From Pseudonocardia thermophila (GTDB taxonomy: Bacteria; Actinomycetota; Actinomycetes; Mycobacteriales; Pseudonocardiaceae), in NCBI RefSeq assembly GCF_900142365.1, contig NZ_FRAP01000009.1:62001-126000 (forward strand): a stretch of DNA of 64,000 nucleotides. Reading direction: 5' to 3'. A program made the translations under genes and the position numbers. The notes under the pieces were generated by a model. It did not search any database. It was not told the origin of the DNA and worked only from the letters and a program-made list of their open reading frames with translations. Positions within the stretch are counted from its first letter, which is position 1, and each line of letters starts with the position of its first letter. Positions 9,091 through 16,855 of this stretch are shown in pieces.

Positions 9091-10274
9091 CGCCGCGCCC
9101 ACGTCCACGCGTAGTCCGGGTCTTCCGAGGCGAACGCACCTTCACCCAGCTCCAGCGGACGGAAGGTGTCGACCATGACCGCCAGCTCGTCGAAGAACTC
9201 CGCGCCGAGCGCCCGTTCGACCGCGCCCGGCTGCGGGCCGTGGGTGTGCCCGCCGGGGTGCAGGCTGATCGAGCCCTGCCCGATGCCGGAGCCCTTGCGA
9301 GCCTCGTAGTCGCCGCCGCAGTAGAACATGACCTCGTCGGAGTCGACGTTGGAGTGGTAGTACGGCACCGGCACCGCCAGCGGGTGGTAGTCGACCTTGC
9401 GCGGCACGAAGTTGCAGATCACGAAGTTGGTGCCCTCGAAGACCTGGTGCACCGGCGGCGGCTGGTGGACGCGGCCGGTGATCGGTTCGAAGTCGGCGAC
9501 GTTGAACGTGTACGGGTACAGGCACCCGTCCCAGCCGACCACGTCGAACGGGTGCGTCGGCAGCACGTAGCGGGTGCCGGTGATCCCGCGCGCGCCGCGG
9601 TGCTTGACCAGCACCTCCACGTCCTCGCCTTCGACGAGGAACGGTTCGGTGGGGCCGTGCAGGTCCCGCTCGCAGTACGGGGCGTGCTCCAGGAACTGGC
9701 CGTAGCGGGACAGGTACCGGCTCGGCGGCGCGATGTGGGAGTTCGCCTCGATGACGTACAGCCGCAGCGGCTCGTCACCGGTCGGCACCCAGCGGTGCGT
9801 CGTCGACCGCGGCAGCAGCACGTAGTCGCCCTGCCGCGCCGCGAGCACCCCGAAGACCGTCTCGACGGTCGCGGTGCCCGCCTCGACGTAGACGCACTCG
9901 TCGCCGACTGCGTTCCGGTACAGCGGGGACGCCTCGCCCGCGACGACGTAGGAGATGCGCACGTCGGCGTTGCCCAGGACCAACCGGCGACCCGTCACCG
10001 CATCGGCGCGCTTGCCCTCCGCGCCGGGGAACAGCTCATGCAGCCGCAGGTGCCGAGGCAGCAGGGGGCGGTTCTCGGTGAGGGCCTGGTCGGGCAGCTC
10101 CCACGGTTGCGCATCCACCACCGCCGAGGGGATGCCGCGGTGGTAGAGCAGGGCGGAGTCGGAGGAGAAGCCCTCCTCCCCCATCAGCTCCTCGTAGTAC
10201 AGGCCGCCGGAGGGTGTCCGGTACTGGGTGTGCCGCTTCGGTGGGATCTCGCCAACGCTGCGGTAGTAGGGCAT
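9087..10274 (-). CDS. hmgA: Homogentisate 1,2-dioxygenase
   Basis: Encodes 395 residues. This Fe(II) ring-cleaving enzyme opens homogentisate to maleylacetoacetate. Family hallmarks include the N-terminal PPKRHTQYR, the cupin segments ending in WDGCLYPYTFNV and QVFEGTNFVICNFVPR, the metal-binding DEVMFYC and SISLHPGGHTHGPQPG. ATG 10274 gives MPYYRSVGEIPPKRHTQ, matching bacterial HmgA N-termini. Expressed upstream of fahA with a 4-base overlap. Its start is only 16 bp from the GTG start of a divergent helix-turn-helix gene, so either promoter must lie partly in the neighbour's coding region. Confidence 0.96.
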   Translation of the reverse strand: MPYYRSVGEIPPKRHTQYRTPSGGLYYEELMGEEGFSSDSALLYHRGIPSAVVDAQPWELPDQALTENRPLLPRHLRLHELFPGAEGKRADAVTGRRLVLGNADVRISYVVAGEASPLYRNAVGDECVYVEAGTATVETVFGVLAARQGDYVLLPRSTTHRWVPTGDEPLRLYVIEANSHIAPPSRYLSRYGQFLEHAPYCERDLHGPTEPFLVEGEDVEVLVKHRGARGITGTRYVLPTHPFDVVGWDGCLYPYTFNVADFEPITGRVHQPPPVHQVFEGTNFVICNFVPRKVDYHPLAVPVPYYHSNVDSDEVMFYCGGDYEARKGSGIGQGSISLHPGGHTHGPQPGAVERALGAEFFDELAVMVDTFRPLELGEGAFASEDPDYAWTWARR

Positions 10275-10290
10275 GCGACCATCCTGCACC

Positions 10291-10656
10291 GTGGGCGAGA
10301 CCTGGACAGCCGCTGAATGCGCAGCCGCCTGGGGGGTCAAGCCGGGCACGTGGCTGGCCTACGTCTCCCGCGGCCAGGCCCCGGCCCCGCTGCCCGGTGC
10401 CGGGCCGCGCCGCTGGGACGCCGACGCGGTGCGCTCGTTCCCGCGCCCGGGGGTCGGCCGCTCCCGTGCCTCGGCCACGCCGGAGGCGCACGCGCTGCTG
10501 GAGCGCATGCGCGCCACGGCCGCGGAGCTGGAGCGGCTGCAGGCCGAGCAGAAGGCGCTGCTCGCCGAGGGCGCGGCCGCCGGGCTGGAGACCGCGGCGA
10601 TGGCCCGGGCGCTCGGGATCAGCCGGCAGACGGCGGCGAGCTGGCTGAAGTCCTGA
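10291..10656 (+). CDS. Small helix-turn-helix DNA-binding protein
   Basis: Encodes 121 residues from GTG 10291; an in-frame ATG at 10273, overlapping the hmgA start codon, would add six residues. Two potential helix-turn-helix units are visible: near the N-terminus WTAAECAAAWGVKPGTWLAYV, resembling an excisionase/MerR-type fold, and at the C-terminus MARALGISRQTAASWLKS. Between them is a charged helix (LERMRATAAELERLQAEQKALL) likely to dimerise. Divergent and nearly abutting placement makes it a candidate regulator of hmgA-fahA, but nothing in the sequence proves this. Confidence 0.65.
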   Translation: MGETWTAAECAAAWGVKPGTWLAYVSRGQAPAPLPGAGPRRWDADAVRSFPRPGVGRSRASATPEAHALLERMRATAAELERLQAEQKALLAEGAAAGLETAAMARALGISRQTAASWLKS

Positions 10657-10665
10657 GGGTCTCCT

Positions 10666-10730
10666 GCGTCGAGAACGACGTTGCGGCGAATTCGAATCGA
10701 TTCAGTCCGCAGTGACTTCGTTCTCGGCGC
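10666..10730. repeat. Palindromic repeat, family 2 (copy a, imperfect)
   Basis: The left arm carries GCGTCGAGAACGACGTTG and the right arm ends in ACTTCGTTCTCGGCGC; the arms pair imperfectly around an AT-richer centre (GAATTCGAATCGATTC). Closely related palindromes lie at 13269-13333 and 14578-14644. This copy sits between the ends of two convergent genes. Confidence 0.65.
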
Positions 10731-10738
10731 AGGGCACC

Positions 10739-12253
10739 TCAGCCGACCGCGGTCCGCGTCCGGTCCACGGCCCCACCCACGGCCCGGGCCAGCGCGGCCG
10801 GCACCTGCTCCTGCGGGACGACCGCGGCCACGTACGCGTCCGGCCGCACCACCCACACCTCGCCGGGCCGGGCGCCGAGCACCTCGGCCACCTCGCCCTC
10901 CAGGGGCAGCGACGCGCACCCGGGCGCGGACCCGCCGATCAGCAGGAACCCGTCCCGGGCCAGCGCGCGCAGCCGGGTGCTCCCCACCGGCACGTCGGGC
11001 ACCAGCACCCCCGGCCCTGGGTCCGGCACGCTCCCGCGCGGCGGCCTGCCCCGGAACGGCCGCTGCGGATCGGGTGTGGTCAGCGGCGAGTCGACGTACC
11101 AGAACGGTTCGTACAACCGGCCCGAGTCGACCTGCGCCCGCGCAGCCGGATCGGTCACCGCCCGCGCCAGCACGTCGGCCCGGAACGCCGCCCGATCGGC
11201 GTCCGGCGGGACGAGGAAGTCCATCGTCGCGCTGGTGACCTGCAGGTTCTCCTGCGCTGCCGCGTGCCGTTCGACGTGGTAGCTCTCCAGCAGCTCCGGC
11301 TCTGCCAGCCCGCGCAGCACCCACGCCAGCTTCCACGCGGCGTTCTCGGCGTCGGCGACGCCGGAGTTCATCCCGCGCGCCCCGAACGGTGAGTACAGGT
11401 GCGCGGCGTCGCCGGCCAGCAGCACCCTGCCCACCCGGAACCGGGTCGCGCAGCGGGAGTGGAACCGGTACACCGATGTCCACACCAGTTCGTACGGCCG
11501 GTCGCCGATGATCTGCCGCACCCGCGCGTCCAGCGCACCCGACTCCCGTTCGGCGGCCAGGTCGTAGTCGGCGGGCACCTGCCAGTCGATGCGGAACATC
11601 CGGTCCGGGCACGGGTGCACCAACACCTGTCGGCCGGGGTTCCAGACCGGGTCGAAGAAGAACCGCCGCTCGTGCGACCAGCCGGGCAGGTCGGTGCGCA
11701 GGTCGGCGATGAGGAACCGGTCGTCGAACGAGCGGCCGGGGAAGCCGACGCCGAGCTGGTCGCGCAGCTCGCCGCAGCGCCCGCCCGCGCACAGCAGCGC
11801 GTACTCCGCACGCAGCTCCTCGTCGCCGCACCGCACGGTGACCCCGTCGGCGTCCTGCTCGATCGCGGTCACCCGGTGCCCCCAGCGCACGTCCACCAGC
11901 GGCTGGGCGGCGACGGCGGCGTCGAGCAGCTCCTCGGTGCGGGCCTGGGAGATGTTCACGAACGGCGGGAACGGGGAGCGGCCGCGGTCGGCGAACGTGG
12001 TGCTGAACAGCTCCGTGCCGCGGTGGTAGGTGCGCGCGGTCGTCCAGGTCAGGCCCTCCGCAGCGACCTGCTCACCCACGCCGACCGCCGCCCAGATGTC
12101 GAGGACGTCGCGGTGCTGGCAGATCGACTTCGACCCGACCCGGTCCCGGCCGGGCAGCGCGTCCAGGACGATCGACGGCACGCCCCAGCGGGCGAGCAGC
12201 AGTGCGGCGGTGGTGCCGACCGGACCGGCACCGACGATCACCACCGGGACCAT
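10739..12253 (-). CDS. FAD-dependent aromatic-ring monooxygenase (PheA/MhpA/TfdB type)
   Basis: Encodes 504 residues. The FAD Rossmann motif VVIVGAGPVGTTAALLLARWG is at the N-terminus, and the second FAD motif GRVLLAGDAAHLYSPFGARGMNSG is near the middle, typical of class A flavoprotein hydroxylases. The C-terminal thioredoxin-like region is degenerate, as is common. Such enzymes use NAD(P)H and O2 to hydroxylate phenolic acids or polyketides. Start ATG 12253 overlaps the stop of the upstream MBL-fold gene by one base (TGATG), so the two are co-translated. Proximity to hmgA suggests aromatic catabolism, but a separate polyketide-tailoring role is possible. Confidence 0.85.
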   Translation of the reverse strand: MVPVVIVGAGPVGTTAALLLARWGVPSIVLDALPGRDRVGSKSICQHRDVLDIWAAVGVGEQVAAEGLTWTTARTYHRGTELFSTTFADRGRSPFPPFVNISQARTEELLDAAVAAQPLVDVRWGHRVTAIEQDADGVTVRCGDEELRAEYALLCAGGRCGELRDQLGVGFPGRSFDDRFLIADLRTDLPGWSHERRFFFDPVWNPGRQVLVHPCPDRMFRIDWQVPADYDLAAERESGALDARVRQIIGDRPYELVWTSVYRFHSRCATRFRVGRVLLAGDAAHLYSPFGARGMNSGVADAENAAWKLAWVLRGLAEPELLESYHVERHAAAQENLQVTSATMDFLVPPDADRAAFRADVLARAVTDPAARAQVDSGRLYEPFWYVDSPLTTPDPQRPFRGRPPRGSVPDPGPGVLVPDVPVGSTRLRALARDGFLLIGGSAPGCASLPLEGEVAEVLGARPGEVWVVRPDAYVAAVVPQEQVPAALARAVGGAVDRTRTAVG

Positions 12254-13218
12254 CAGCTGCCCTGGAGCTGCGCCCAGACCTCCTGGTCGCGCTCGGTCGT
12301 CCAGATCACCGGCCGCTCGATCCCGTGCAGCTCGTCCCACACCCGGGACACGTCGAACGGCAGGCAGTGCTCGAAGATCGGCCAGTGCCCGTACTGCTCG
12401 TGCAGGGCGGCGTGGCAGGCGGCGAACGCGTCGGCGAGGGTGCCGCCCTCGTCGATGACGGCCTGGGTCTCGGTGATCAGGGTACGGAGGAAGTGCCGGG
12501 TCTGCGCGATCGCGGCGGCCACCTCGTCCCGGCCCCGACAGGTGGCGCCGCGCCCGCCGACCAGCGCCTCGGCACCGAGTGCGGCGACCGCGTCGAGGGT
12601 GCCGCCCGCCCACTCCCGGTGGAACGCGTCACCGGTGTAGAGCGCCGCTTGCGCCTCCACCAGGTCGCCGGCGAACAGGATCCGCTGCTTCGGCAGCCAC
12701 GCCACGATGTCGCCCTCGGTGTGCCCGCGCCCGCAGTACTGCAGCACGAGATCGCCGCGGTCGCCGCCGAGGTCGATCGTGAGCCGGTCGGAGAACGTCA
12801 GTGTCGGCCAGGTCAACCCCGGCACCGACGCGGGTTCCTCGGCCAGCCGCGGCATCCGCGCGAACTCCGACGCCCAGTCGGCCTCCCCGCGCTCGGCGAT
12901 CAGCGCACGGGTGTTCTCGTGCGCGACGATCACGTCCGCGTCGAACGCCGACGCGCCCAGCACGCGCACCGCGTGGTAGTGCGAGAGCACCAGGTAGCGG
13001 ACGGGTTTGTCGGTGTGCTCGCGGAGTCTGGCCAGCCACTTGCGGGCGGCGACGGGCGTCGCGAGCGCCTCGATGCAGACGAGGAAGTCCTCGCCCTCGA
13101 TCGCCCCGACGTTCGGATCACCCTCGGCGGTCAGCGCGTACACCCCGTCGGCGAGCACCTCCAGGGTCTGCTGCTTCTCGGCGAGATCCTGCGACGACGC
13201 GAACGGCTTCGCTGCCAT
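12253..13218 (-). CDS. MBL-fold metallo-hydrolase with altered metal motif
   Basis: Encodes 321 residues. The fold is recognisable from GDPNVGAIEGEDFLVCIEAL, the motif region YLVLSHYHAVRVLGASAF, GRGHTEGDIVAWLPKQRILFAGDLVEA and the C-terminal helix. The canonical HxHxDH reads HYHAVR, so the Asp-His pair that binds the second metal is replaced, suggesting one metal or altered chemistry. ATG 13218 was preferred over upstream in-frame starts that lie in the palindrome at 13269-13333. It is the first gene of a two-gene unit with the flavin monooxygenase. Confidence 0.78.
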   Translation of the reverse strand: MAAKPFASSQDLAEKQQTLEVLADGVYALTAEGDPNVGAIEGEDFLVCIEALATPVAARKWLARLREHTDKPVRYLVLSHYHAVRVLGASAFDADVIVAHENTRALIAERGEADWASEFARMPRLAEEPASVPGLTWPTLTFSDRLTIDLGGDRGDLVLQYCGRGHTEGDIVAWLPKQRILFAGDLVEAQAALYTGDAFHREWAGGTLDAVAALGAEALVGGRGATCRGRDEVAAAIAQTRHFLRTLITETQAVIDEGGTLADAFAACHAALHEQYGHWPIFEHCLPFDVSRVWDELHGIERPVIWTTERDQEVWAQLQGS

Positions 13219-13268
13219 GCGCTCCACGGTCGCACCGCAACGGGGGTGCGGACAAGCGGTAGGGTCCG

Positions 13269-13333
13269 GCGTCGAGAACGAAGTCATGGTGATCAACAAG
13301 CCTTCTTGATCACCATGGCTTCGTTCTCGACGC
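13269..13333. repeat. Palindromic repeat, family 2 (copy b, nearly perfect)
   Basis: Arms 13269-13296 and 13306-13333 are 28-bp inverted repeats with one mismatch, separated by 9 bases. The arm core is GAGAACGAAGTCATGGTGATC. It lies between divergent genes (MBL-fold hydrolase and small SARP), so it could be an operator, a dispersed element or both. Related copies at 10666-10730 and 14578-14644 argue for a dispersed element. Confidence 0.85.
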
Positions 13334-13379
13334 GGATTCCCGGGTTGACTTCTCCCCTGCCCCGCCGAAATCCTGCAGC

Positions 13380-14111
13380 GTGGTCCGGGTCCAGTTGCAC
13401 GGCGGCTTCGCGGTGGTCGTCGACGGCCGGTCGATCACGGCCGATCTGCCGGGCCGCCGGGGACGGATGCTCGTGGCGTACCTGGCGGCGCACCCGCGCG
13501 GGGCCGACCGGAGCCGGCTGATCGACCTGTTGTGGCACCCGGCCGAGCCGGGGCCGTCGGCGCCCGCCGGGTTCGCCGCGCTGCTGTCGAAGGCCCGCGC
13601 GGCGCTCGCGCCGATCGAGATCCGCGGCCGGCAGAACCTGCAGCTCGTGCTTGCCCCGGACGCGGTCGTCGACACCGCCGTGGCCGCCGCGGCCCTGCAC
13701 GAGGCCGACGCAGCCGCTGCGCGCCGGGACTGGCGGCGGGCCTGGACGCAGGCGCTGAGCACGCTGTTCGTGCTCCAGCGGGAGTTCCTCGCCGATCTCG
13801 ACCACCCGTGGATCGACGAGCGCCGCCGCGAGCTCGCCCACGACCACGACCGCGCCCTCGCCTGCTACGCCGAGGCCTGCCTGCACCTGGGCCCCACCGA
13901 GCTGGCCAGCGCCGAGCGCAGCGCCCGCCGGCTCATCGCGTCCCAGCCGCTCGCCGAGACCGGGTACTGCCTGCTCATGCGCGCCCTCGCCGCGCGGGGC
14001 GACCGGGCCGCCGCACTCGGGGTGTACGCCGAGCTGCAGGCGGTGCTGCGCGCCGAGCTGGGTACCGCTCCTGGCCCGGTCGCGGCCGCGGTGCACGCCG
14101 ACCTGCTCTGA
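13380..14111 (+). CDS. Small SARP/BTAD-domain transcriptional regulator
   Basis: Encodes 243 residues. The N-terminal 90 residues resemble the SARP winged helix (VQLHGGFAVVVDGRSI, RGRMLVAYLAAHPRGADRSRLIDLLW) and the rest is a BTAD domain ending RAELGTAPGPVAAAV. No ATPase domain follows, so it is a short SARP. The first in-frame GTG at 13380 is used; no clear Shine-Dalgarno precedes it. It is divergent from the MBL-fold/monooxygenase pair, with a long palindrome between, making those genes its most likely targets (inference). Confidence 0.75.
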   Translation: MVRVQLHGGFAVVVDGRSITADLPGRRGRMLVAYLAAHPRGADRSRLIDLLWHPAEPGPSAPAGFAALLSKARAALAPIEIRGRQNLQLVLAPDAVVDTAVAAAALHEADAAAARRDWRRAWTQALSTLFVLQREFLADLDHPWIDERRRELAHDHDRALACYAEACLHLGPTELASAERSARRLIASQPLAETGYCLLMRALAARGDRAAALGVYAELQAVLRAELGTAPGPVAAAVHADLL

Positions 14112-14160
14112 GCCCGGAGACGAGGAGACGGCGACGAGAGGCGGCGACGAGAGGCGGCGA

Positions 14161-14244
14161 CACGGAGACAGCGGCACGGAGACAGCGGCACGGAGACAGC
14201 GGCACGGAGACAGCGACACGGAGGCAGCGGCACGGAGACGGCGA
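14161..14244. repeat. 14-bp tandem repeat, six copies
   Basis: Six consecutive units of CACGGAGACAGCGG with minor changes in the last three. A further pair of 13-bp units (CGACGAGAGGCGG) lies just before it at about 14132-14157. The unit length is not a multiple of three, so it is unlikely to be coding. It fills most of the gap between the small SARP and the DUF1059 gene. Confidence 0.85.
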
Positions 14245-14347
14245 CAAGGTTTCGACAACGCCGCGGCAACGCCACGACAGCCCCGGGCGAGCACCATGGT
14301 GCGGCCCCGAGGGGAAGCACCGGGGCGGACGCAGAGGGGAGCACACG

Positions 14348-14509
14348 ATGAACCAGGTCAGCTGCGAATGCGGCTACGCCGCCCGGCACGAGGACGAGGA
14401 GCAGATCGTCGCGCAGGTCCTGCGCCACGTGTCGAGCGATCATCCCGAGCTGGTCGGCTCGGTGACACCCGAGGTCGTGCGCGGATGGATCGAGGTGGTA
14501 CCGGCCTGA
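14348..14509 (+). CDS. DUF1059 family small protein
   Basis: Encodes 53 residues. The sequence NQVSCECGYAARHEDEEQIV, then HVSSDHPEL, matches the short DUF1059 family: a Cys-x-Cys-Gly pair near the N-terminus and a conserved His-x-x-x-x-His region, suggesting metal binding. ATG 14348 follows GAGGGGAGCAC, a good ribosome binding site. Function is unknown. It stands alone between a tandem-repeat tract and a family-2 palindrome. Confidence 0.8.
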   Translation: MNQVSCECGYAARHEDEEQIVAQVLRHVSSDHPELVGSVTPEVVRGWIEVVPA

Positions 14510-14577
14510 TCCCTGCCAGCCGCCGCGGGCGTCGCGGGTGGCGGGAGGGCACCCGTGACCCCGGGGTACACAACCTC

Positions 14578-14644
14578 GCGTTGAGAACGACGTTGTGGCG
14601 ATCAGAGAGGCGCTTGTTGATCACCACAACGTCATTCTCGAGGC
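14578..14644. repeat. Palindromic repeat, family 2 (copy c)
   Basis: Arms 14578-14604 and 14618-14644 are 27-bp inverted repeats with about four mismatches, sharing GAGAACGACGTTGTGG and TGATCACCAC with copy b. It lies just downstream of the DUF1059 gene and before the terminator of the symporter gene. Confidence 0.8.
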
Positions 14645-14663
14645 ATCTGGGACCAGAAAGGGG

Positions 14664-14699
14664 GGTGCCCGCCGCCCCGGTTGCGGGACGGCGGGCACC
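14664..14699 (-). terminator. Probable intrinsic terminator of the actP-like operon
   Basis: Perfect 11-bp inverted repeat GGTGCCCGCCG / CGGCGGGCACC with a 14-base loop, about 20 bases past the minus-strand stop at 14718. Read on the minus strand it is followed by CCCCTTTCTGG, a short pyrimidine run. Confidence 0.6.
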
Positions 14700-14717
14700 G
14701 CGGCCGTGCGCTCCCCC

Positions 14718-16361
14718 CTAGTGCGTCACGGCCTTCTCGACGCCCACTCCGGTGAGGGAGCGGACCTCCATCTCGGCGTACTTCTGCGGGTCGGCCGGGT
14801 CACGGCGACTGCTCAGCACGGTGCCGAGGTAGCCAAGCAGGAACGACAGCGGGATCGAGACGATGCCCGGGTTGTCGAGCGGGAACCAGTGGAAGTCGAC
14901 GCCCTGCAGCATCGAGGCGCTCTTGCCGGTGGCCGGATCGACCGGCTTGCCCGACACCACCGGCGAGAAGACGATCAGCACGATCGTGCTGATCAGACCG
15001 CCGTAGATGCTCCACTGGGCACCGGTGGTGTTGAACCGCTTCCAGAACAGCGAGTACAGGATCGTCGGCAGGTTCGCCGAGGCCGCCACGGCGAACGCGA
15101 GCGCCACGAGGAACGCGACGTTCTGCCCGTTGGCGAGGATGCCGCCGACGATGGCCAGCACGCCGATCACGACGGCCGTCATCCGCGCGACCTTGACCTC
15201 CTGCTGCGGGCTCGCCTCGCCGCTCTTGAGCACGTTGGTGTAGATGTCGTGCGCGAACGACGCCGAGGCGGTGATCGTCAGGCCGGCGACGACCGCGAGG
15301 ATCGTCGCGAACGCGACCGCGGAGATCAGGCCCAGCAGCAGGGTGCCGCCGAGGTGCGCGGCCAGGAGCGGCGCCGCGGAGTTCGCCGCGCCCGGGGCGG
15401 AGCGGATCACGTCCGCGCCGACGAGCGCCGCCGCGCCGTACCCGAGCACCAGCGTGAACAGGTAGAACAGCCCGATCAGGGCGACCGCCCAGCTCACCGA
15501 GCGGCGGGCCTCCTGCGCGGTGGGCACGGTGTAGAAGCGCATCAGGATGTGCGGCAAGCCGGCGGTGCCCAGCACCAGGGCCAGCGACAGCGAGATGAAG
15601 TCGATCGGGTTCTTGTACTGGTTACCCGGGTTGAGCAACTGCTCACCCAGCTTGCTGCTGTTGGCGACGGCCTCGCCGAGCAGGCCGGAGAAGTTGAACC
15701 CGACCAGCGCCAGCACCCACAGGGTCATCAGCAGCGCGCCGGCGATGAGCAGCACCGCCTTGATGATCTGCACCCAGGTGGTGCCGCGCATACCGCCGAT
15801 CAGGACGTAGGCGATCATCAGCACGCCCACGATCGCGATGACGACGGCCTGGCCGAAGCCGCTGGTCACGTTGAGCAGCAGGGCCACCAGGCCACCGGCA
15901 CCGGCCATCTGGGCGAGCAGGTAGAAGAACGACACGACCAGCGTCGACGTGGCCGCGGCGGCGCGCACCGGCTTCTGCCGCATGCGGAACGCCAGCACGT
16001 CGCCCATCGTGTAGCGGCCGGTGTTGCGCAGCAGCTCGGCCACCAGCAGCAGCGCGACGAGCCAGGCGACGAGGAATCCGATCGAGTAGAGGAAGCCGTC
16101 GTAGCCGTTGAGGGCGATGGCACCGGCGATGCCGAGGAACGACGCGGCCGACAGGTAGTCGCCGGAGATCGCGATGCCGTTCTGGCGGCCGCTGAACGCG
16201 GACCCGGCGGTGTAGAAGTCGCCGGTCGTCTCGGTGCGCCTGCGGTTCACCCGCACGACGATCGCGAGCGTCACCACCACGAAGACGGTGAAGATCGCGG
16301 TGTTCAGGAGCGGGTTGCTGGCGGTCTCGAGCGCGCTCTGGGCGAGGTTGGTCGTGATCAC
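14718..16361 (-). CDS. Cation:acetate/monocarboxylate symporter, SSS family (ActP/MctC-like)
   Basis: Encodes 547 residues with about 13 predicted membrane segments. Family markers are [41 protein letters not shown] near the N-terminus, typical of ActP-type sodium/solute symporters, and [15 protein letters not shown] in the middle. It should import acetate, propionate or pyruvate with a cation. The start ATG 16361 overlaps the stop of the upstream DUF485 gene as ATGA, the standard yjcH-actP order. A terminator-like hairpin lies downstream. Exact substrate among short monocarboxylates cannot be told. Confidence 0.88.
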   Translation of the reverse strand: MITTNLAQSALETASNPLLNTAIFTVFVVVTLAIVVRVNRRRTETTGDFYTAGSAFSGRQNGIAISGDYLSAASFLGIAGAIALNGYDGFLYSIGFLVAWLVALLLVAELLRNTGRYTMGDVLAFRMRQKPVRAAAATSTLVVSFFYLLAQMAGAGGLVALLLNVTSGFGQAVVIAIVGVLMIAYVLIGGMRGTTWVQIIKAVLLIAGALLMTLWVLALVGFNFSGLLGEAVANSSKLGEQLLNPGNQYKNPIDFISLSLALVLGTAGLPHILMRFYTVPTAQEARRSVSWAVALIGLFYLFTLVLGYGAAALVGADVIRSAPGAANSAAPLLAAHLGGTLLLGLISAVAFATILAVVAGLTITASASFAHDIYTNVLKSGEASPQQEVKVARMTAVVIGVLAIVGGILANGQNVAFLVALAFAVAASANLPTILYSLFWKRFNTTGAQWSIYGGLISTIVLIVFSPVVSGKPVDPATGKSASMLQGVDFHWFPLDNPGIVSIPLSFLLGYLGTVLSSRRDPADPQKYAEMEVRSLTGVGVEKAVTH

Positions 16362-16708
16362 CGCTGCTCCAGCTCCTCACGGATCGAACGGGCGAGCGGG
16401 TCGAAGCGCCGGTTGGCCCACCGCACGTACCACCAGGTGATCGCGAACGTCGTGACGAACTGCAGAAGGCCCATCAGCAGGCCGATGTTGAAGTTGCCGC
16501 CGATCTTGGTGGACATGAAGCCGGGTGCGTAGACCGACAGCAGCACGTACAGCAGGTACCAGGCCAGGAACAGCCCCGACACCGGGAACACGAAGCTGCG
16601 CAGACGGCGGCGCAGCTCCTGGAACTCCGGTTCGGCCTGCGCCTTCTCCCAGTCGGGCGCTCCGGTCGGCGGTCCGGCCGCCTCCGACCTTCCCAGAGGG
16701 GTGCTCAT
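16358..16708 (-). CDS. DUF485 family membrane protein (YjcH-like partner of the symporter)
   Basis: Encodes 116 residues with a soluble N-terminus (WEKAQAEPEFQELRRRLRSFVFP) and two hydrophobic segments (about 45-65 and 75-100), the usual DUF485 form. It precedes the ActP-like gene with a 4-base overlap, as yjcH does in E. coli, and probably helps assemble or regulate the transporter. A 14-bp palindrome sits 70 bases upstream. Confidence 0.85.
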   Translation of the reverse strand: MSTPLGRSEAAGPPTGAPDWEKAQAEPEFQELRRRLRSFVFPVSGLFLAWYLLYVLLSVYAPGFMSTKIGGNFNIGLLMGLLQFVTTFAITWWYVRWANRRFDPLARSIREELEQR

Positions 16709-16777
16709 CCGAGATGCCTCCTCGCATTCGGCCGCTGACTCACGGTGCAGACGCGGTGATCAGGTGCAGAGGATCCG

Positions 16778-16791
16778 GTGACCGCGGTCAC
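16778..16791. promoter_or_regulatory. 14-bp perfect palindrome upstream of the DUF485-actP operon
   Basis: GTGACCGCGGTCAC is a perfect dyad 70 bases before the DUF485 start, a position suitable for a regulator binding site. Nearby 16831-16856 has a short direct repeat of GACGAACGGTC. No regulator can be assigned. Confidence 0.35.
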
Positions 16792-16855
16792 GCCCGGTAG
16801 TGGCGCGCGACACATCGACCAGTGCCGCGACGAACGGTCGACGAACGGTCGACAG

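Noticed and set aside
14161..14244. Possible CRISPR array
   Set aside because: Units are 14 bp with no unique spacers and no cas genes; it is a simple tandem repeat.
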